Below, one piece after another: positions 19,270 to 31,340 of a stretch of 64,000 bases of DNA (its first letter is position 1; the number at the start of each line of letters is the position of its first letter). Where the stretch lies: NCBI GenBank assembly GCA_032716605.1, contig CM064551.1, positions 47,428,674 to 47,492,673 on the forward strand. The letters run 5' to 3'. This DNA comes from Paralithodes platypus (Eukaryota; Arthropoda; Malacostraca; Decapoda; Lithodidae). The position numbers were made by a program, and so were the translations under genes. Under the pieces are notes generated by a model. It did not search any database. It was not told where the DNA came from and saw nothing but the letters and a program-made list of their open reading frames with translations.

Positions 19270-22143
19270 ATGGATAGTACGCCAAATAGTGATTCCGCTG
19301 TGTCCGATACCGTGCTTCCTACGACGCCCGTGCTAGTTCGTCGCGCCTTACGCCATCGCCTAAATGTGTTATCTCCCGGAGGTATTGAGACGACATTGAG
19401 ACTTTATGAGCGTGCTGATACCAAGCATATTGTTGATGATGAAGGCAGTGACGGCTCCAGTAATTATAAGTCGAGTGATTATGGCCATGAGAGTGACAAA
19501 GAAGAGCAATTCCTGGGATTTGCGAGAGAACATGAGAGCGATGAGAGTGATGAAGGTGATGTATCAGCTTTTGAGGAAGCTGTTTTACCTCAAGACGGTG
19601 AACTTGAGAGAGTGAGTGAGTGGGAGAGTTCAAGATCACTCTCCAAGTTTCGCATGAGTGACACGACCCCAAGCCCTTCGCCAGCTAAATCGCCTTTCAA
19701 GCTACACTTATATAAGAAGAAAATACTTGAAAAGACGGCCGCGGCAGCTAGGGAACAAGCCAAAATACTTGGTGAGGATGAGGCTGTGAGTGAGGGTGAG
19801 CGTGGTGACCCTTCTCGCCCGCCATTGTCTCCCTTATCTACCCACGCCACCCAAGATGACCCGGATGACCCGGGTGCCCCGCATTCTTCCCCACCACCCC
19901 CACTGCCAAGGGTTGAGGACCCCCCACTTTCGGCCTATTTGCCTCCTAGGTCCCCCGACAGGAGACATACTGCTGCCGAAAAGGGGAAAGGCAGCAAATA
20001 TGCCAAAAAAGGAAAGACAAGTAAGCAAGTTTTGTTCGAGGCTCCTGCGGCGTCCACCCCTGCCGGCCCCAGCCATACGCCCCCGCAACTTTCCCCACGG
20101 TCCTCCCCACCTCTCCAGCCGTCAACATATGTTCCTGACGAATTCTTTGAGCTCGCATCACCAATACCTGGGCCTAGTGACAGTGAAGCATTGCTTTCTG
20201 TCACTCGTCGCAGGCCAAGGAGCCCAGGACCTCGGGGGGACACAGCCTCACCTGCCACTCCTTCCCCACCTCGCCCACCCGCACGCCGCCCACGCATCAC
20301 TCGTTCCCCGCCAGATTATGTGGGGGCCACTGATGATGAAGGGCACCTCTCTGAAGACTCTGGCCATGATTACATAGGTCCACCGTCAGGGCAAGATGAC
20401 CACTCTGACGATGACTATATGGACATCGACGACCCTCGACCCATCCGCTTGGCCCGGCGTCGTGCTGGCCGCCACCCTGGCCGACGCCCTCGCCGCCCTA
20501 GGGCGCGCGCCTCCCGAGTTGGCCGTGGGCGTGCTGGGCCACCAGCTGGAGCTCCTCGTCAGCGTAGACAAGACCCATTCTACGTTTTTCAGTGGCAAGA
20601 CGTAGTTGATGGGGATGGATACAACCCTGATGTGCCAGCTTTTGATGAGGTACTGGAGGGTTCAGGCATTACCCCCAATTTTCCTGCAGGCCCCAATGCT
20701 CCACCACACAAACTATTTGAGGCCTTCTTTGATGAGGCGGTGGTAGGCTATGTTGTCAAAGAGACAAATAAGCAGCACCAATTCCAGGTCCACTTTTTGG
20801 GCAAGGTGACCAAGGGCCACATGAGGCAGTGGACCCCAGTGACTCATAAAGAGTTCATGGTGTTCCTGGCACTCACCATGCTAATGCCTCATGTCAAGAA
20901 GCATAGGTTGCCTGACTATTGGATCACCAATGATCTCATATCCACCCCTGCCTTCGGGAAATATATGTCTCGCGACCGGTACCTTGATATCCTCGCAGCG
21001 CTCCATCTTGTCACCAACCTTGACGTCCACCTCCCAGACAAGCTGTGGAAGATTAGGACGTTGTACGAGATGATGCGAGAACGCTTCACCTCCTACTTAA
21101 AGCCCTTCCGCAAGGTCGTCATTGATGAGTCTCTTGTGCTGTTCCGGGGAAAACTCAGCTTCCGGCAGTACATCCCCTCAAAAAGACATCGCTTTGGCAT
21201 AAAATTCTTTGTGCTGTGCGACTGCCAAACTGGCTATGTCCTGGACTTCCTGGTCTACAGCGGGAAGGAAGGGGACGTGCTTGTGGACCCCCTCATTGGC
21301 TTTGGCGGAGCAGTGGTGCAAGCCATGATGGACCGCTACTTGCACAAGAATCACGTCCTCTACACGGACAATTACTACACGTCCCCCACTCTCTCAAAGT
21401 ACCTGCATGAGCGCAAGACGGGGACTGTAGGCACAGTACGAGGGAAAAGAAAGGGCATGCCACCTTTCCCTCCAAAGACCAAAAACGGTGATATGTTCAG
21501 GAAGAAGTCGGGGCCCATTCTGGCTATCCACTGTGCGGACCAGCGGAAGGTCAACCTCCTGAGCACCATCCACTAGGGTGAAATGGTGGAGACTGGCAAG
21601 GTGGATCGCCGCACCCAGGCCAGGGTGACCAAGCCCGATGCTGTCCTGGACTACAACATCAACATGAGGCTGGTGGACAAGTCCGACATGCAGATAGGCT
21701 TCATTGACTGCCTGCGTACCTCGTGCAGATGGTACAAAAAGTTCTTTCTGCATATGGTGGACATGTCAGTTCTGAATGCCTACAATATATACAAGCTTCG
21801 GAATGTGAACACACCCATGAAGTTCAATAGCCTGCGGAGGTTCCAAAAGCAGGTGTTGACGGAGCTCCTGGAGAAGTATGGTACGCCACAGAGGGCAGTG
21901 GCACATCCTGGGCCCGCCGTTACTGACCGCTCGCAGTGTGCATATTACATGAATAGGCACAGGCTTGGTTCCCTGCCTCAGAATGAATCAGGAAGAACGC
22001 AGCAGAAGCGGTGCCATGTCTGCTACAACAGCAGGCTGAGGGTGAGGTCAGGTAAAAAGTCCACCATGGAGTGTGTGGAGTGCAAGGTGGCACTCTGTGC
22101 TATAGGGTGCTTCTTTGATTACCACTCCAAGCAGGAGTTCTAA
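19270..22143 (+). pseudogene. piggyBac transposase copy 2, single nonsense codon
   Basis: Close homologue of the copy 1 transposase with the same start (MDSTPNSD), acidic/proline-rich N-terminus, and catalytic aspartates in VIDESL, YTDNYY and RLVDKSD. The cysteine-rich C-terminus is CHVC ... CVEC ... CFFDYH. The frame is continuous except for a TAG at 21574-21576 where copy 1 has a lysine codon. It lies between the second and third catalytic Asp, so the truncated product would lack the third. A few residues are missing in the N-terminal region compared with copy 1. Confidence 0.9.
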
Positions 22144-22412
22144 TAATCATAGTGAAAGTGACAAAGAAAAGGACAATATGTACAGTGTATATATATAGGC
22201 AAAATGTGGAAGTAAACCAATTTATTGTTATACAAAAGTCATGTATTATGAGAAAATTGATACAAATACAATTACACCATAATAATATGTGAAAGTGACA
22301 CATATGTATATAATAAGTGACATTCATATGATTAGAACCTATAGAAATATAGAAATCAGTGAAAAAAGACACAATAAATTGTATATAAAATGTTTACAAA
22401 GCATATAACTAA

Positions 22413-23460
22413 GTGAAAGTGACACAAGACCTAATATTTGATGGCCAAAGTATAATAAACACCTGTGATAACTAATAATTACTGCCTAATATAACAATAA
22501 CCTACCTCAATTACTAATAAAATGTACGGTATCGAGTGAAAATGAGCATTATCAGTGACAGTGACACTCTAAAGCATATTTATCAAAGTGAAAGTGACAC
22601 AAGACACAATACTTGATGGCCAAAGTATAATAAACACCTGTGAAAACGAATAATCAGTGCCTAATATAACAATAACCTACCTCAATTACTAATAAAATGT
22701 GGGCGGGTGCCCAACCCCGAAAAGGGTTGAAATAGGGGAGCTATCCCCCCGCCAAAGGCGGCTTTCTAAGGCCTTTCCTAGCTGATTCTGAGAGGATTGG
22801 GTTCTAGTCATGTGGTGATGGGCTGGTCTATCAGAGTGAGAACTGAGCGACCTCTGCCATACCCATAGCTTTCTCTGACTGTTCCTTTTACTTATATATT
22901 TTCTAGATCTCAAGTGACGGCGTCTCTTGCGTGGATTGACCTCCTAATCTACCAAGATTGGAAGCCAAAGCGTCACATCTTTCCTTTGCCCCTCAACTTT
23001 CTCTTCATAATTGCTGAGGGGCACAGGGCCCTGGGTGGGGCTTTGGTTTCCCGGGCGTTTCCGCACCCTCCTCAGCTCCCCGCCATGGAGTGGCTTCGGT
23101 CACCCAGGCATTATTGTGGTCGGCAGGGAGGGTTCTGTGGGGGCGCTCGGTTATGGCCTTGGCCTTGCTCGGGGCCTTGGGGCTGTTCGGCCAGGCAGCT
23201 TGGGGAAAAACAACAACAACAACTAATAAAATGTACGGTATCGAGTAAAAATGAGCATTATCAGTGACAGTGACACTCTAAAGCATATTTATCAAACTGA
23301 AAGTGACACAAGACACAATACTTGATGGCCAAAGTATAATAAACACCTGTAATAACTAATAATCAGTGCCTAATACTGTATAACAATAACCTACCTCAAT
23401 TACTAATAAAATGTACGGTATCGAGTGAAAATGAGCAATATTAGTGACAGTCATACCCTA
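22413..23460 (+). repeat. tandem array in piggyBac 2, interrupted by a retroposon
   Basis: Units homologous to the 177-bp repeat of copy 1 start near 22413, 22588 and 23299 (gtgaaagtgacacaaga / ctgaaagtgacacaaga). The second is split by the retroposon at 22701-23221. There are about three units, against five in copy 1. Confidence 0.88.
22701..23221 (+). mobile_element. retroposon with (AAC)n tail, longest copy
   Basis: Inserted in the piggyBac 2 tandem array with a 13-bp target duplication actaataaaatgt (22688-22700 and 23222-23234). The 3' end reads cagcttggggaaaaacaac. Shorter copies with the same 3' end lie at 39520-39912 and 53412-53584, so it is 5'-truncated to different degrees, as expected for LINE-type reverse transcription. 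The family is unknown: a SINE, or the 3' UTR of a LINE. Confidence 0.85.
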
Positions 23461-24323
23461 ATAAACATACTTTATATAATTGGCCTCAAAATAACTATAA
23501 AAATGTCAAATAAACATCACATTCTCAATATCAAACACTAAAATCGTCTAAGGGAGATAAACACTTTGGCGCGACGAGCGGCTAGGTGCGTCGTAGCCGT
23601 GGCCGGGGCGACGCATCCGAACGCGGGAAGAATTTGCCGCCGAAAAGCAATCGTCTTCCCGCGCTCACCATTATGCAACCAGAGGGGCTAGAGACCTCTA
23701 CTCAATGCCATTCTACAGAGGAAGGTTTGTGGAACATTTTTCTTTTTTATTCATAACATTACATGCCATATTCATTGAATTACAGAGGAGTTAACATAGC
23801 CCAAAGATCGTCAAAACACCCGGTACCGCAGCACAGTCGCGAGCTATAGTCCCCGGGGCTGGAGGGTTAAAGTAAGTGGTGAAAAATAAAAAACATCAAA
23901 GTTTACATGTGCACATATAAACACCATTAACTCGTGGATATATATCTAAAATTATACCCTAAAAATAAAAGGAACTCGTGTACTGTCGCAGAAGTACTGA
24001 ATTCTTGTACTTCTGCAGAGGTACTTACATTACAAATACCTGTACAAGCTGCGGCCACAACTACTAAGATTACTTAAAATTATATTGCTTCACAGCCAAA
24101 ACTATTTACAACAAGCATTGTCGTTCTACTATGATTGTACGTTAGCACAATTTCCTGTAATGAATACTACAGAGAAATTTTATATCACAGCACCTACACC
24201 CTGTATCACAGCTCGTAAGCTCCGCACACGTACTCTGGCGGGGTTTAGGGTGTCCTATGTTACACTGACTTCACCTCCCCCCTCTCTTTTCTTCATCTAA
24301 ACACTAAGTGACCCAGAGGCCAC

Positions 24324-25304
24324 CTAGACCCTCTGCCGTAAAGCTATACATGGCATGGAAGGCCTGTCTAAAAATACTGAAAGGTATCGAGTCAAAAAAG
24401 TATGATTCGAGGACCAGAGGTGCGTGGCTGCTATGTCCTCAACAGAAAAATTCTTAAGGAAACGTAAAGAAGTCGCCCATTTGCGTAAATCGTGAGCTCT
24501 ACCCACAACGCCGGGATTACTTTCCTGAATGATGTTAACTAAGAGAGAAGCCAGTTTACGTTTCATTACGCGTTTACCCGTACTTGATACCCATAAAGCA
24601 CCTTGTTGATTCCTAGGTGCGACTTTCAAATATTTGGTAAGCGCTTGCACAGGACATAAATTATGGTGCACCTTTCCCCTTTTCAACGCCGGCACCGTGA
24701 ACTCTGAAAACACGTGATCACTGTGTTCATTCTTGGCGATGAACCCCGGGGAAGGGGCAATATGAATACAATCATTGAGCCTACCAAACCTGATGCAATT
24801 AGGTGTGTTGCTCATCGCCGCCAGCTCAGACACCCCGTTCCCGGTAGCCAAAGCCATAAGGAATACTGCCCTTTTTAAAAGTAAGTCAAAATCTGCAGTA
24901 TTTTGGTACCGCCGGGAATGAAGTAATGACAACGCTTTGTCCAGAGACCAGGTAGGCATGAGCTAACGGGGAGGTGGGTGGAGTTTAAAACATGCCCTCA
25001 TGAAACCTGTTTCCTCCGCTATTGGTATGGTTAGACCTGTAAGGTCAAAGAATGGCATCGTAATTGCTGTTAAGTGATTCTTTAACGTTACTACAGATAG
25101 ACGTTTCTGCTCAAACAGATAGTTTAAATAATTATAAACCAAAGCCACCGAAGGCACGGATTGTTCTGTTCTGAGTATCCAAGAAGTGAAAGACTGCCAA
25201 TGCGAATGATACTGTCTCTTAGTAGATTGTGTGTATTGATTCATGAATTTATCGGTCACGTTTCTACCATACGGAGCTAGCCATTTGGCCTCCTGAATGT
25301 CCAT
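24324..25304 (-). pseudogene. DIRS tyrosine recombinase, copy D, one nonsense codon
   Basis: Starts MDIQEAKWLAPYG (25304) and ends RQRV at 24324. All catalytic parts are visible: Arg in GNGVSELAA (note GNG for GNR, so the first catalytic Arg is changed), HDLRKWA, WSSNHTF, and Tyr in RYLSVFL. A TAG at 24963-24965 replaces a Gln codon just before LMPTWSLDK. Both the stop and the lost Arg point to inactivity. It overlaps the RT frame by 28 bases. Confidence 0.88.
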
Positions 25305-27197
25305 AATGCAAAAGTCAGCGAGGTCTCTAGGTTGCCAATCGTGTCTAAGTGGAAATACCCGACCGGGAGCGACACCGGGTTCGGGCACCACGTTTTTAAT
25401 TGCTGGTACCACGCCTGCGCCGGCCACAGGGGCGCGATTAACGAGACTACGCCCCGATAATCCTGTAGTTTGTTTACTACTTGGCACATCAGAGAAGCGT
25501 CTGGCGGCGGAAACAGATAAATGGAACTCCACATGTTCCAGTCCGTCACCAGTGTGTCGTGTCCTCCCGCCGGCGTGGTTGTCCAGCGGGTTAGGTACAG
25601 CGGGAGTTTGTGAGTCTCCTCGGACGCAAATAGATCCACTTGTGGACGGTAAGGCTTCGCAATCATTAGGTCGAAAATGTTTTGCTTGAGTGCCAATTCT
25701 ACTGTTGTGGTCTGTCTCCGAGATAGAGCGTCTGCCCAAACGTTTGCTACGCCGGGGAGATAAGAAGCGTGAAGCTGAATGTCCAGCTTGTCGGCTAGTA
25801 CAAAAATCTTTTCTGACACGTTTAGCAACCTCCGAGATTGCGTTGACCCCTGTTTCTGAATGCAGTGAACCGCATTCAGATTGTCCATCCTGAAGGCCAC
25901 TGATTTGCCCCGCAAAGAAAACCTGTGAGCCTGAAGGAAATACAAGGGGACTAGTAACTCTTTGACATTTATGTGGGAGGATTCTGAATGGGACCAAAGC
26001 CCTTGACCCTGATACCCTTGGTTTGACTGAAAGCCCCAACCTATCGTGCCTGACACATCCGTGTTCACCCATACCGTCGGCGGAGGAGAGGTCCATGACA
26101 TGACTGAGTGCAATGTTTCCCTCTTCGCCCAGACCGCTAGTAAGGTGTGTATTAATTTTGGGATGGGCCATAATGTTTCCGCCGGCAATAGTGGACAAAA
26201 TTTGTTGCCCTCCAAAATTAAACGTTTGACTTTCAACCGGCCCAACTTTACAGTTAGTTGAATCCAGTTGAGAGAGCCGACCAGAGATTCCCAGACTCTC
26301 TGTGTCGTAGTCAGACTGTGAAGAAACAGAAACAGTTTCTTGCGAAACCTGTTTCGATTGTCCACACTCTGACTCAGAGTGAGAGCAGCTGTGTCCCAGA
26401 CCAGCCCTATCCACTGGACCACTCGTGAGGGAACAAGGTTTGACTTTACCAGGTTTACCTTGAATCCTAGGGATTTTACATGATTTAATGTTATGTTGAC
26501 ATGATTGATGCATAACTGTTCCGTCTCCGCCACCACCAGCCAGTCGTCTAGATACCACAAAATCCTGATCCCTTGTTGCAACAAGGGCATCAGGGCTTGC
26601 CGGACTAATTTCGTGAATATGGGAGGTGCTAGGTTTAAACCGAACGGCATCCTCTAAAAGACATAAGTCTGATGCATGATTCTTAAGGCCAGAAAACGTT
26701 GAAACCGTTTGTTTACCGGGACGTGCCAATACGCGTCCGTCAGGTCTAAAGAACACATCCACCCTTCCGGCGGAAGTGTTAGCCTGATTTGATTCACTGT
26801 CAGCATCCGGAAGGACACGTTGTGAATGTGGAGGTTCAGATAAGACAGGTCTACGACCGGCCTCATCTGAACACTGTCCCTTTTGGGTACCAGAAAAAGT
26901 TTGGATGTAAAAACTGGGTAATTTTGAGGAACCGGGATGATAACATTCTTGGCCACTATCTCTTGGATCAGTGACTCCACTCTAATGAAACAAAATTTGC
27001 CTTTGTCGGCTGACGTAAGCGAGGTCGCCGGAACCACTGCCAGGTGATGCCTTTGCGTGCCACCATCCTCGCCCATGTGTTTATAGGCCATGCGCGATGA
27101 TTCGCCCGGAACGACCCAGTTAGCAGACAAGGGTTCGTCGGCTGGACTACACTCTGATCCACCCGCCGGAAGATTGGCCCTGGGAGTGAGGGAGACC
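25277..27197 (-). pseudogene. DIRS RT/RNase H with methyltransferase-like tail, copy D, one nonsense codon
   Basis: Best preserved RT here. Reverse transcriptase parts: KNVIIPVPQNYPVFTSKLFL, motif A SLDLTDAYWHV, and the YLDD box in ILWYLDDWLVV. RNase H: WVNTDVSG (usually WVDTDASG, so the first Asp is Asn), NVKELL, RMDNLNAV and ADALSRR. The DIRS tail follows (VDLFASEETHKLPLYLTR, FPPPDA, APLWPAQ) and ends at 25277. A TAG near 26654 splits the frame between MHQTYVF and MPFGLNLAP, and the reading frame is otherwise continuous. The true start is unclear because the frame overlaps gag upstream. Confidence 0.85.
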
Positions 27198-29698
27198 CTA
27201 GTTTTTTGGTGGTGGTGGTGGTGTAAGTTTAGACGACTGGCCGGGTTTGGCTGGAGACGGGCCCTGGCCCGGCCTTTGATACCTCTGTCCTTTATGGTTA
27301 CCTGAAGACTTTCCTTGCTTGTATCTGTACTGACCTTGGGTGGAAGAGGATTTAGGCAAATGAAAGGATTTTGCCCCACCAGACTGAGCTTTAGCGACTG
27401 GTTTGGGCTTGGTAATAGTGAAAGCAGGTTTCTTAGACGGGGCGGGACTGTGCTTCAAGGCCTGAGCCATGTTAAAACACCGTCCTCCACACCTCCGGGG
27501 ACATTAAAGAGGCAGTTAGAATTGGGGACATTACTACTTGATTAGCAATTCTATCCGGGATCTGTTGCGTAACTATATACTGAGAAAATAGTCTATACGC
27601 CTTTCCCCGTATCCTAAACTCCCGGTCTAGGTGAGCAGTGGAAGGTGTAGAAAAAGGATCTTTAAGCTCACATAGATTAATTTTAGGGGCAGCTAAAAAA
27701 GCAAATAGAGCAGAGGGAACTCCGCCGGCAGAGTATACCAGGAGAGAGAACCAAGAATGGCTTTCTTGTGGAATTTGGTGTGAAGCTTCAGAAGTGAATG
27801 TAGTTGCAAAGTTTTGCGCCTCGACTTCCCAGTCCACCCAAGGTCCCGGACCCAACTGCTCCACCTTCAAAACTGGATTCGCGGCTGAGTCTGTGAATGT
27901 CTTTAAACCTAACTCAGGGGTTAGAGCCGACAGCGCTTTGATATCATTGAACCCGTCATGTTTTGTCCAGTCCGAAAATAGTTTTGAAGCTGACGCATTG
28001 GGTAGGGCAGGTGTAGAAGAATATACAAAATAATCAAGATGATAATAGTTGGGGATGGCCTTAATACTAACATCAAGTACATTTCCCAGCATATCTAGAG
28101 CCCTTAACTTCCTAGATTTATTCCCTTGGATTACGCACTCGTGGTACCGGAAGCTCCCCTGACATAGTGGACTGTGCTACCTCTGGCTTTGTTGGTACCA
28201 ATGATACCCAAGAATCGTCTGGCCCATATAAGAGAGGCATAGCCCCTTTTCTGATCGGGGCTTTGTCTAACGGGGGAGGATTTACGTCTGCTACTACTCG
28301 CACATTGGAAGTAGTTAGTGCCGCCGAAGTTGGCCTAGTAACAATAGTAGGTGATACAAGGGGAGTGAGCGGAATTTGTGTTAAAGCAATGGAAGTAGCC
28401 AGAGGTCGGACAGTCGATGTTGGCGTGGAAGCTCCCAGACCAACTATAGGAGGCTCCGGTTGCTGGCCAAAAAACTTAGTTAAAGCACTCGCTAGTAACC
28501 CATTAATCTCATCCGCCGTGACAAATTGAGCAGAGGAAGAACTATTAGGTGAAGCATCCCTATTCTGAGAGTTATCTACGACTGAACTAGACTCGTGAAT
28601 TCCCACCTCAGAAATAATAGAACCCTCATCCCCTGCCTCCGGTCCCTCCTGAGAGGATTCCGCCGAGGCTGGGACCCCCTGATGTTGCCATGTTAAGTCG
28701 GGAATGGAAGACGGGGTCTCCGCGTCCCGGTGGACTTCAGCCACTACCTGTGTTGCCTGAGACGGAAGGGAGCTGTCCCTCCATGGCTGGGAGTATCTCC
28801 AAACTCCCCGGTCTTGGCCGGAACTCACTTGTGAGCCAGGCCCCACCCCAATGACTGAGCCCTCACTCGAGCCCTCTAGCGGGTTATCACTGCCGGGAGA
28901 ACCCTCTAAATCTAAAGTGAGAATATTGGAACTGGGAATAATATTTGGGGGCAACTTGTCCGCCGGTATATCCCCCACCACAGTCTCTGACTTCACTTCC
29001 GACCTGTCAGATTGGACCTGAGACATGTCGGGAGTAGAGGCAGAAAGCGAGGTTCGAGGCTCCGGCGAACGCCGGGAGGACTTTCGTGCATGAGACTCTT
29101 TCTTAGAAGACTTGTGACTCCGCCTCGACTTCGATGTATCACTAGAACTGTCCTTGGTCTTGTCTGTCCTACTCTTCTTCCGCGAAGGTGAAGTCGAGTG
29201 ACTATGTGTCTGCTTTCTGAGAGGAGACCGTGACCTGGACCTGGACCTAGATCTTGACTCCGAAGCTGTCGCCGGGGGAGACGGCTCTCGTGGTCTCTTA
29301 GATGTGCCGGGAGAGGGAAGAAGCCCTTTACCCAGCCCAGTCTCTGCCGACTTATTGACATTACTATGTGAAGGAGGACGTTTAATTGGGGGGTGCTGAA
29401 TCAACAAACGATCCCATAGAATTACGTTATCACACTGCAGTGCTTTATGAGCCACTGCAGTAGCATAATTAGTAAGAAGTTGTCTGACCTCGCGTAATGC
29501 AACCGCCGTGGCCAGATTGTTGTGCTGTAATACTTTAATACTGAGCTGACTACAACAGGTACAATTCTTCGTTACCCACAAACCCCTTGATCGGTCCAAG
29601 CATTTGACACAACGAATGCACAGAGTATGTGCCAAAATAGGGATCCCGGAACATGAGGGCGTTGAGCAAAGAGCAAAAACAGGGGCTAGAGCAGCCAT
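27198..29698 (-). pseudogene. DIRS gag-like protein, copy D, frameshifted and internally deleted
   Basis: Structural protein upstream of RT. Start MAALAPVFAL at 29698. A cysteine-rich N-terminus (CIRCVKC ... CTCC) suggests zinc binding, followed by an SR-like basic/serine stretch (SRSRSRSRSPLRK), an acidic linker, and the conserved block FFGQQPE ... PLLYGPDDSW. A frameshift near 28100-28118 moves the rest to another frame (GNVLDVSIKAIPNYY ... DREFRIRGKAYRLFSQYIV). A ~60-codon in-frame deletion joins IVTQQ to IPDRIANQV near 27560. The C-terminus is basic and Pro/His-rich. The name gag is by position; sequence homology outside DIRS is not claimed. Confidence 0.8.
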
Positions 29699-31306
29699 GG
29701 CAGAGACTGGGTAAAAGCTAACTCCCCCCGGGCCTCACCTGGTCCTCTGTGGACCCGCCGGAACTCCGGCCTGGAAAAAAGAACATTTCCAGGAATTAAT
29801 GCTCATAAGGTTACCCCAAAATGTTCTAACACATGTGTTAATGAACTGCCGGGCAACAAGACGTAATACACCACTATTACCTCTCGTTACCCTGTAGGTT
29901 CATATGTAAAGATTTGTGAATATCTTTACGTGTCCAAAAGATTTAAGAATATCCTCTGACATGATATAAAGACGAGCAGTTCTTTATAAATGACGCAGAG
30001 TTCACCGGGAACCCATAATAAGACGCCGGCCTCCTTATTATAACGCAGTTAGCCAGGTTAAGCCCATCTTAATCATTAGATCTGACTCCTCTCGAAGCCT
30101 TCATAGATCGCCGTGAGTTGAATGTCTCGATACCCAATTGTATCCCTCAATTGTTTGGCTAATCCTACCGAATTGCAAATCCGTGATTCCCACCCTCCCG
30201 AGGTTCAACCGCCGGGTGAAAATTAATAGAAAAGTTAACCCCAATTGTTCCTATCCCCACTTCTTTGCAAAAGATCGCCGTGGTGGAAAGACTAATCAAA
30301 CAAAACAGCCCAGTTTTTTAACGGCTTTGCAAAACTGGGAAAAACTATAGTCAACAGGTGTCCGCATGAACCCCTAGTTGAATCGGGTAAAGCCATTCTG
30401 CCGGGAAACACATAGTGAGCCTGAACACAGGCCCCACTACAGAGACGCAGTTCTGGAGAGCCCTCAAGCCACCACTCGCCGGGGGAAACAAGCCTATTTT
30501 AACCACGCGTGATTAAAACTCGGCAACCAGCCGGATTTTCTCGGTGCAATCGAGAAAACCCGCCGGAAAAGGCAACCCACTCCCGCCAGACGCAATCTGA
30601 GAACCAGCCGGATTTTCACGGAGCAATCGAGAAAACCCGCCGGAAACGGTAACCCACACCAACCAGATGCAATCGGAGGTACACAAATAGTGCCTGGAAT
30701 AAGCCAATACACAACTTATCCAGAACACACATGACACAGTAGTACATATTTATACAATAAATCAATAACACTTGCACATGTAAAAAAGCTACGAGAGGCT
30801 GGCTAGGCCTAAGCAGACGGAGTATCGCTTAAACATGTCGTAATAAAAACAAAAAGCACTGAATTATATCACAACAGGAACAGCCGCCAACACACCTCGA
30901 AGAAATATACCCGGGAGAGGGAAGCACTGACACGGGACCTAGAAAAAACTTCACTAAGTGAAGAAAAATACGCTAGGAACGTCAGAAAACAAACAAATAA
31001 GGCAACTTCATCAGAAAGATAAAAAGAAGCCTAATAACGCGTAGTTAAAGCCAACTAAATAACTAGGCTAGCTAGCCGCGAAAACGTTTCACGCGTCGAC
31101 CACGAGGGTACGCCCGAAATAGGCGTCCCAAACACACAACCCAAATACACTGAACTGCGGGCAGCCCGCCCATGACACTCCTGCTACGCATATCCTAACC
31201 TTACTCGATACATCCCAGAGTAAACAAATGAGAAAAAACTCACTAGGGACACAGCAAATGCGGAACGAGCGGAGCGTGGGGAGACACGTCAGGGCAGGTT
31301 GAGCGC
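29699..31306 (-). other. DIRS copy D leader (5' UTR)
   Basis: No gene seen. Recurrent CGCCGG hexamers at 29756, 30024, 30210, 30477, 30561 and 30638, with TGCCGG at equivalent places (30369-30405 region and 29848) suggesting CpG decay. A tandem pair of ~70-bp hairpin-containing units (gcaatcgagaaaacccgccg) lies at 30534-30665. The sequence is conserved with 47802-49445 and 49757-51234. Confidence 0.7.
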
Positions 31307-31340
31307 AGCGTAACATAGACTTTGTTACTTGCTGGGTAAC
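31307..31340. repeat. 34-bp target duplication, right copy
   Basis: Identical to 18263-18296. It marks the second junction of DIRS copy D within the gag of copy B. Confidence 0.85.

Larger units (their letters stand above)
19077..23866 (+). mobile_element. piggyBac-type transposon 2
   Basis: Flanked by TTAA at 19073-19076 and 23867-23870 in the 3' UTR of DIRS D. The empty site is preserved in copy B (cacttaaattaagtg). The ends cccctacaccccgg and ccctccagccccgg match copy 1. It carries paired palindromes, a transposase with one stop, a tandem array, and a retroposon (22701-23221). The right 400 bp (23460-23866) is noncoding and homologous to copy 1. Confidence 0.92.
18297..31306 (-). mobile_element. 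DIRS-like copy D, lacking left terminal repeat
   Basis: A 13-kb insertion in the gag of copy B. Order on the minus strand from 31306: leader (29699-31306), gag, RT/RNase H, recombinase, 3' UTR with piggyBac 2, internal complementary region (18719-18817), right terminal repeat to 18297. The leader stops at gttgagcgc, just where copy E enters its left terminal repeat, so that repeat is absent. It is flanked by a 34-bp direct repeat, unusual for a recombinase-integrated element. Confidence 0.85.

Noticed and set aside
22914..23267. Open frames in the retroposon, repeated at 39672 and 53291
   Set aside because: Present only because the retroposon copies are similar. They run into the AAC tail (poly-Asn, poly-Gln or poly-Thr) and show no protein signature.
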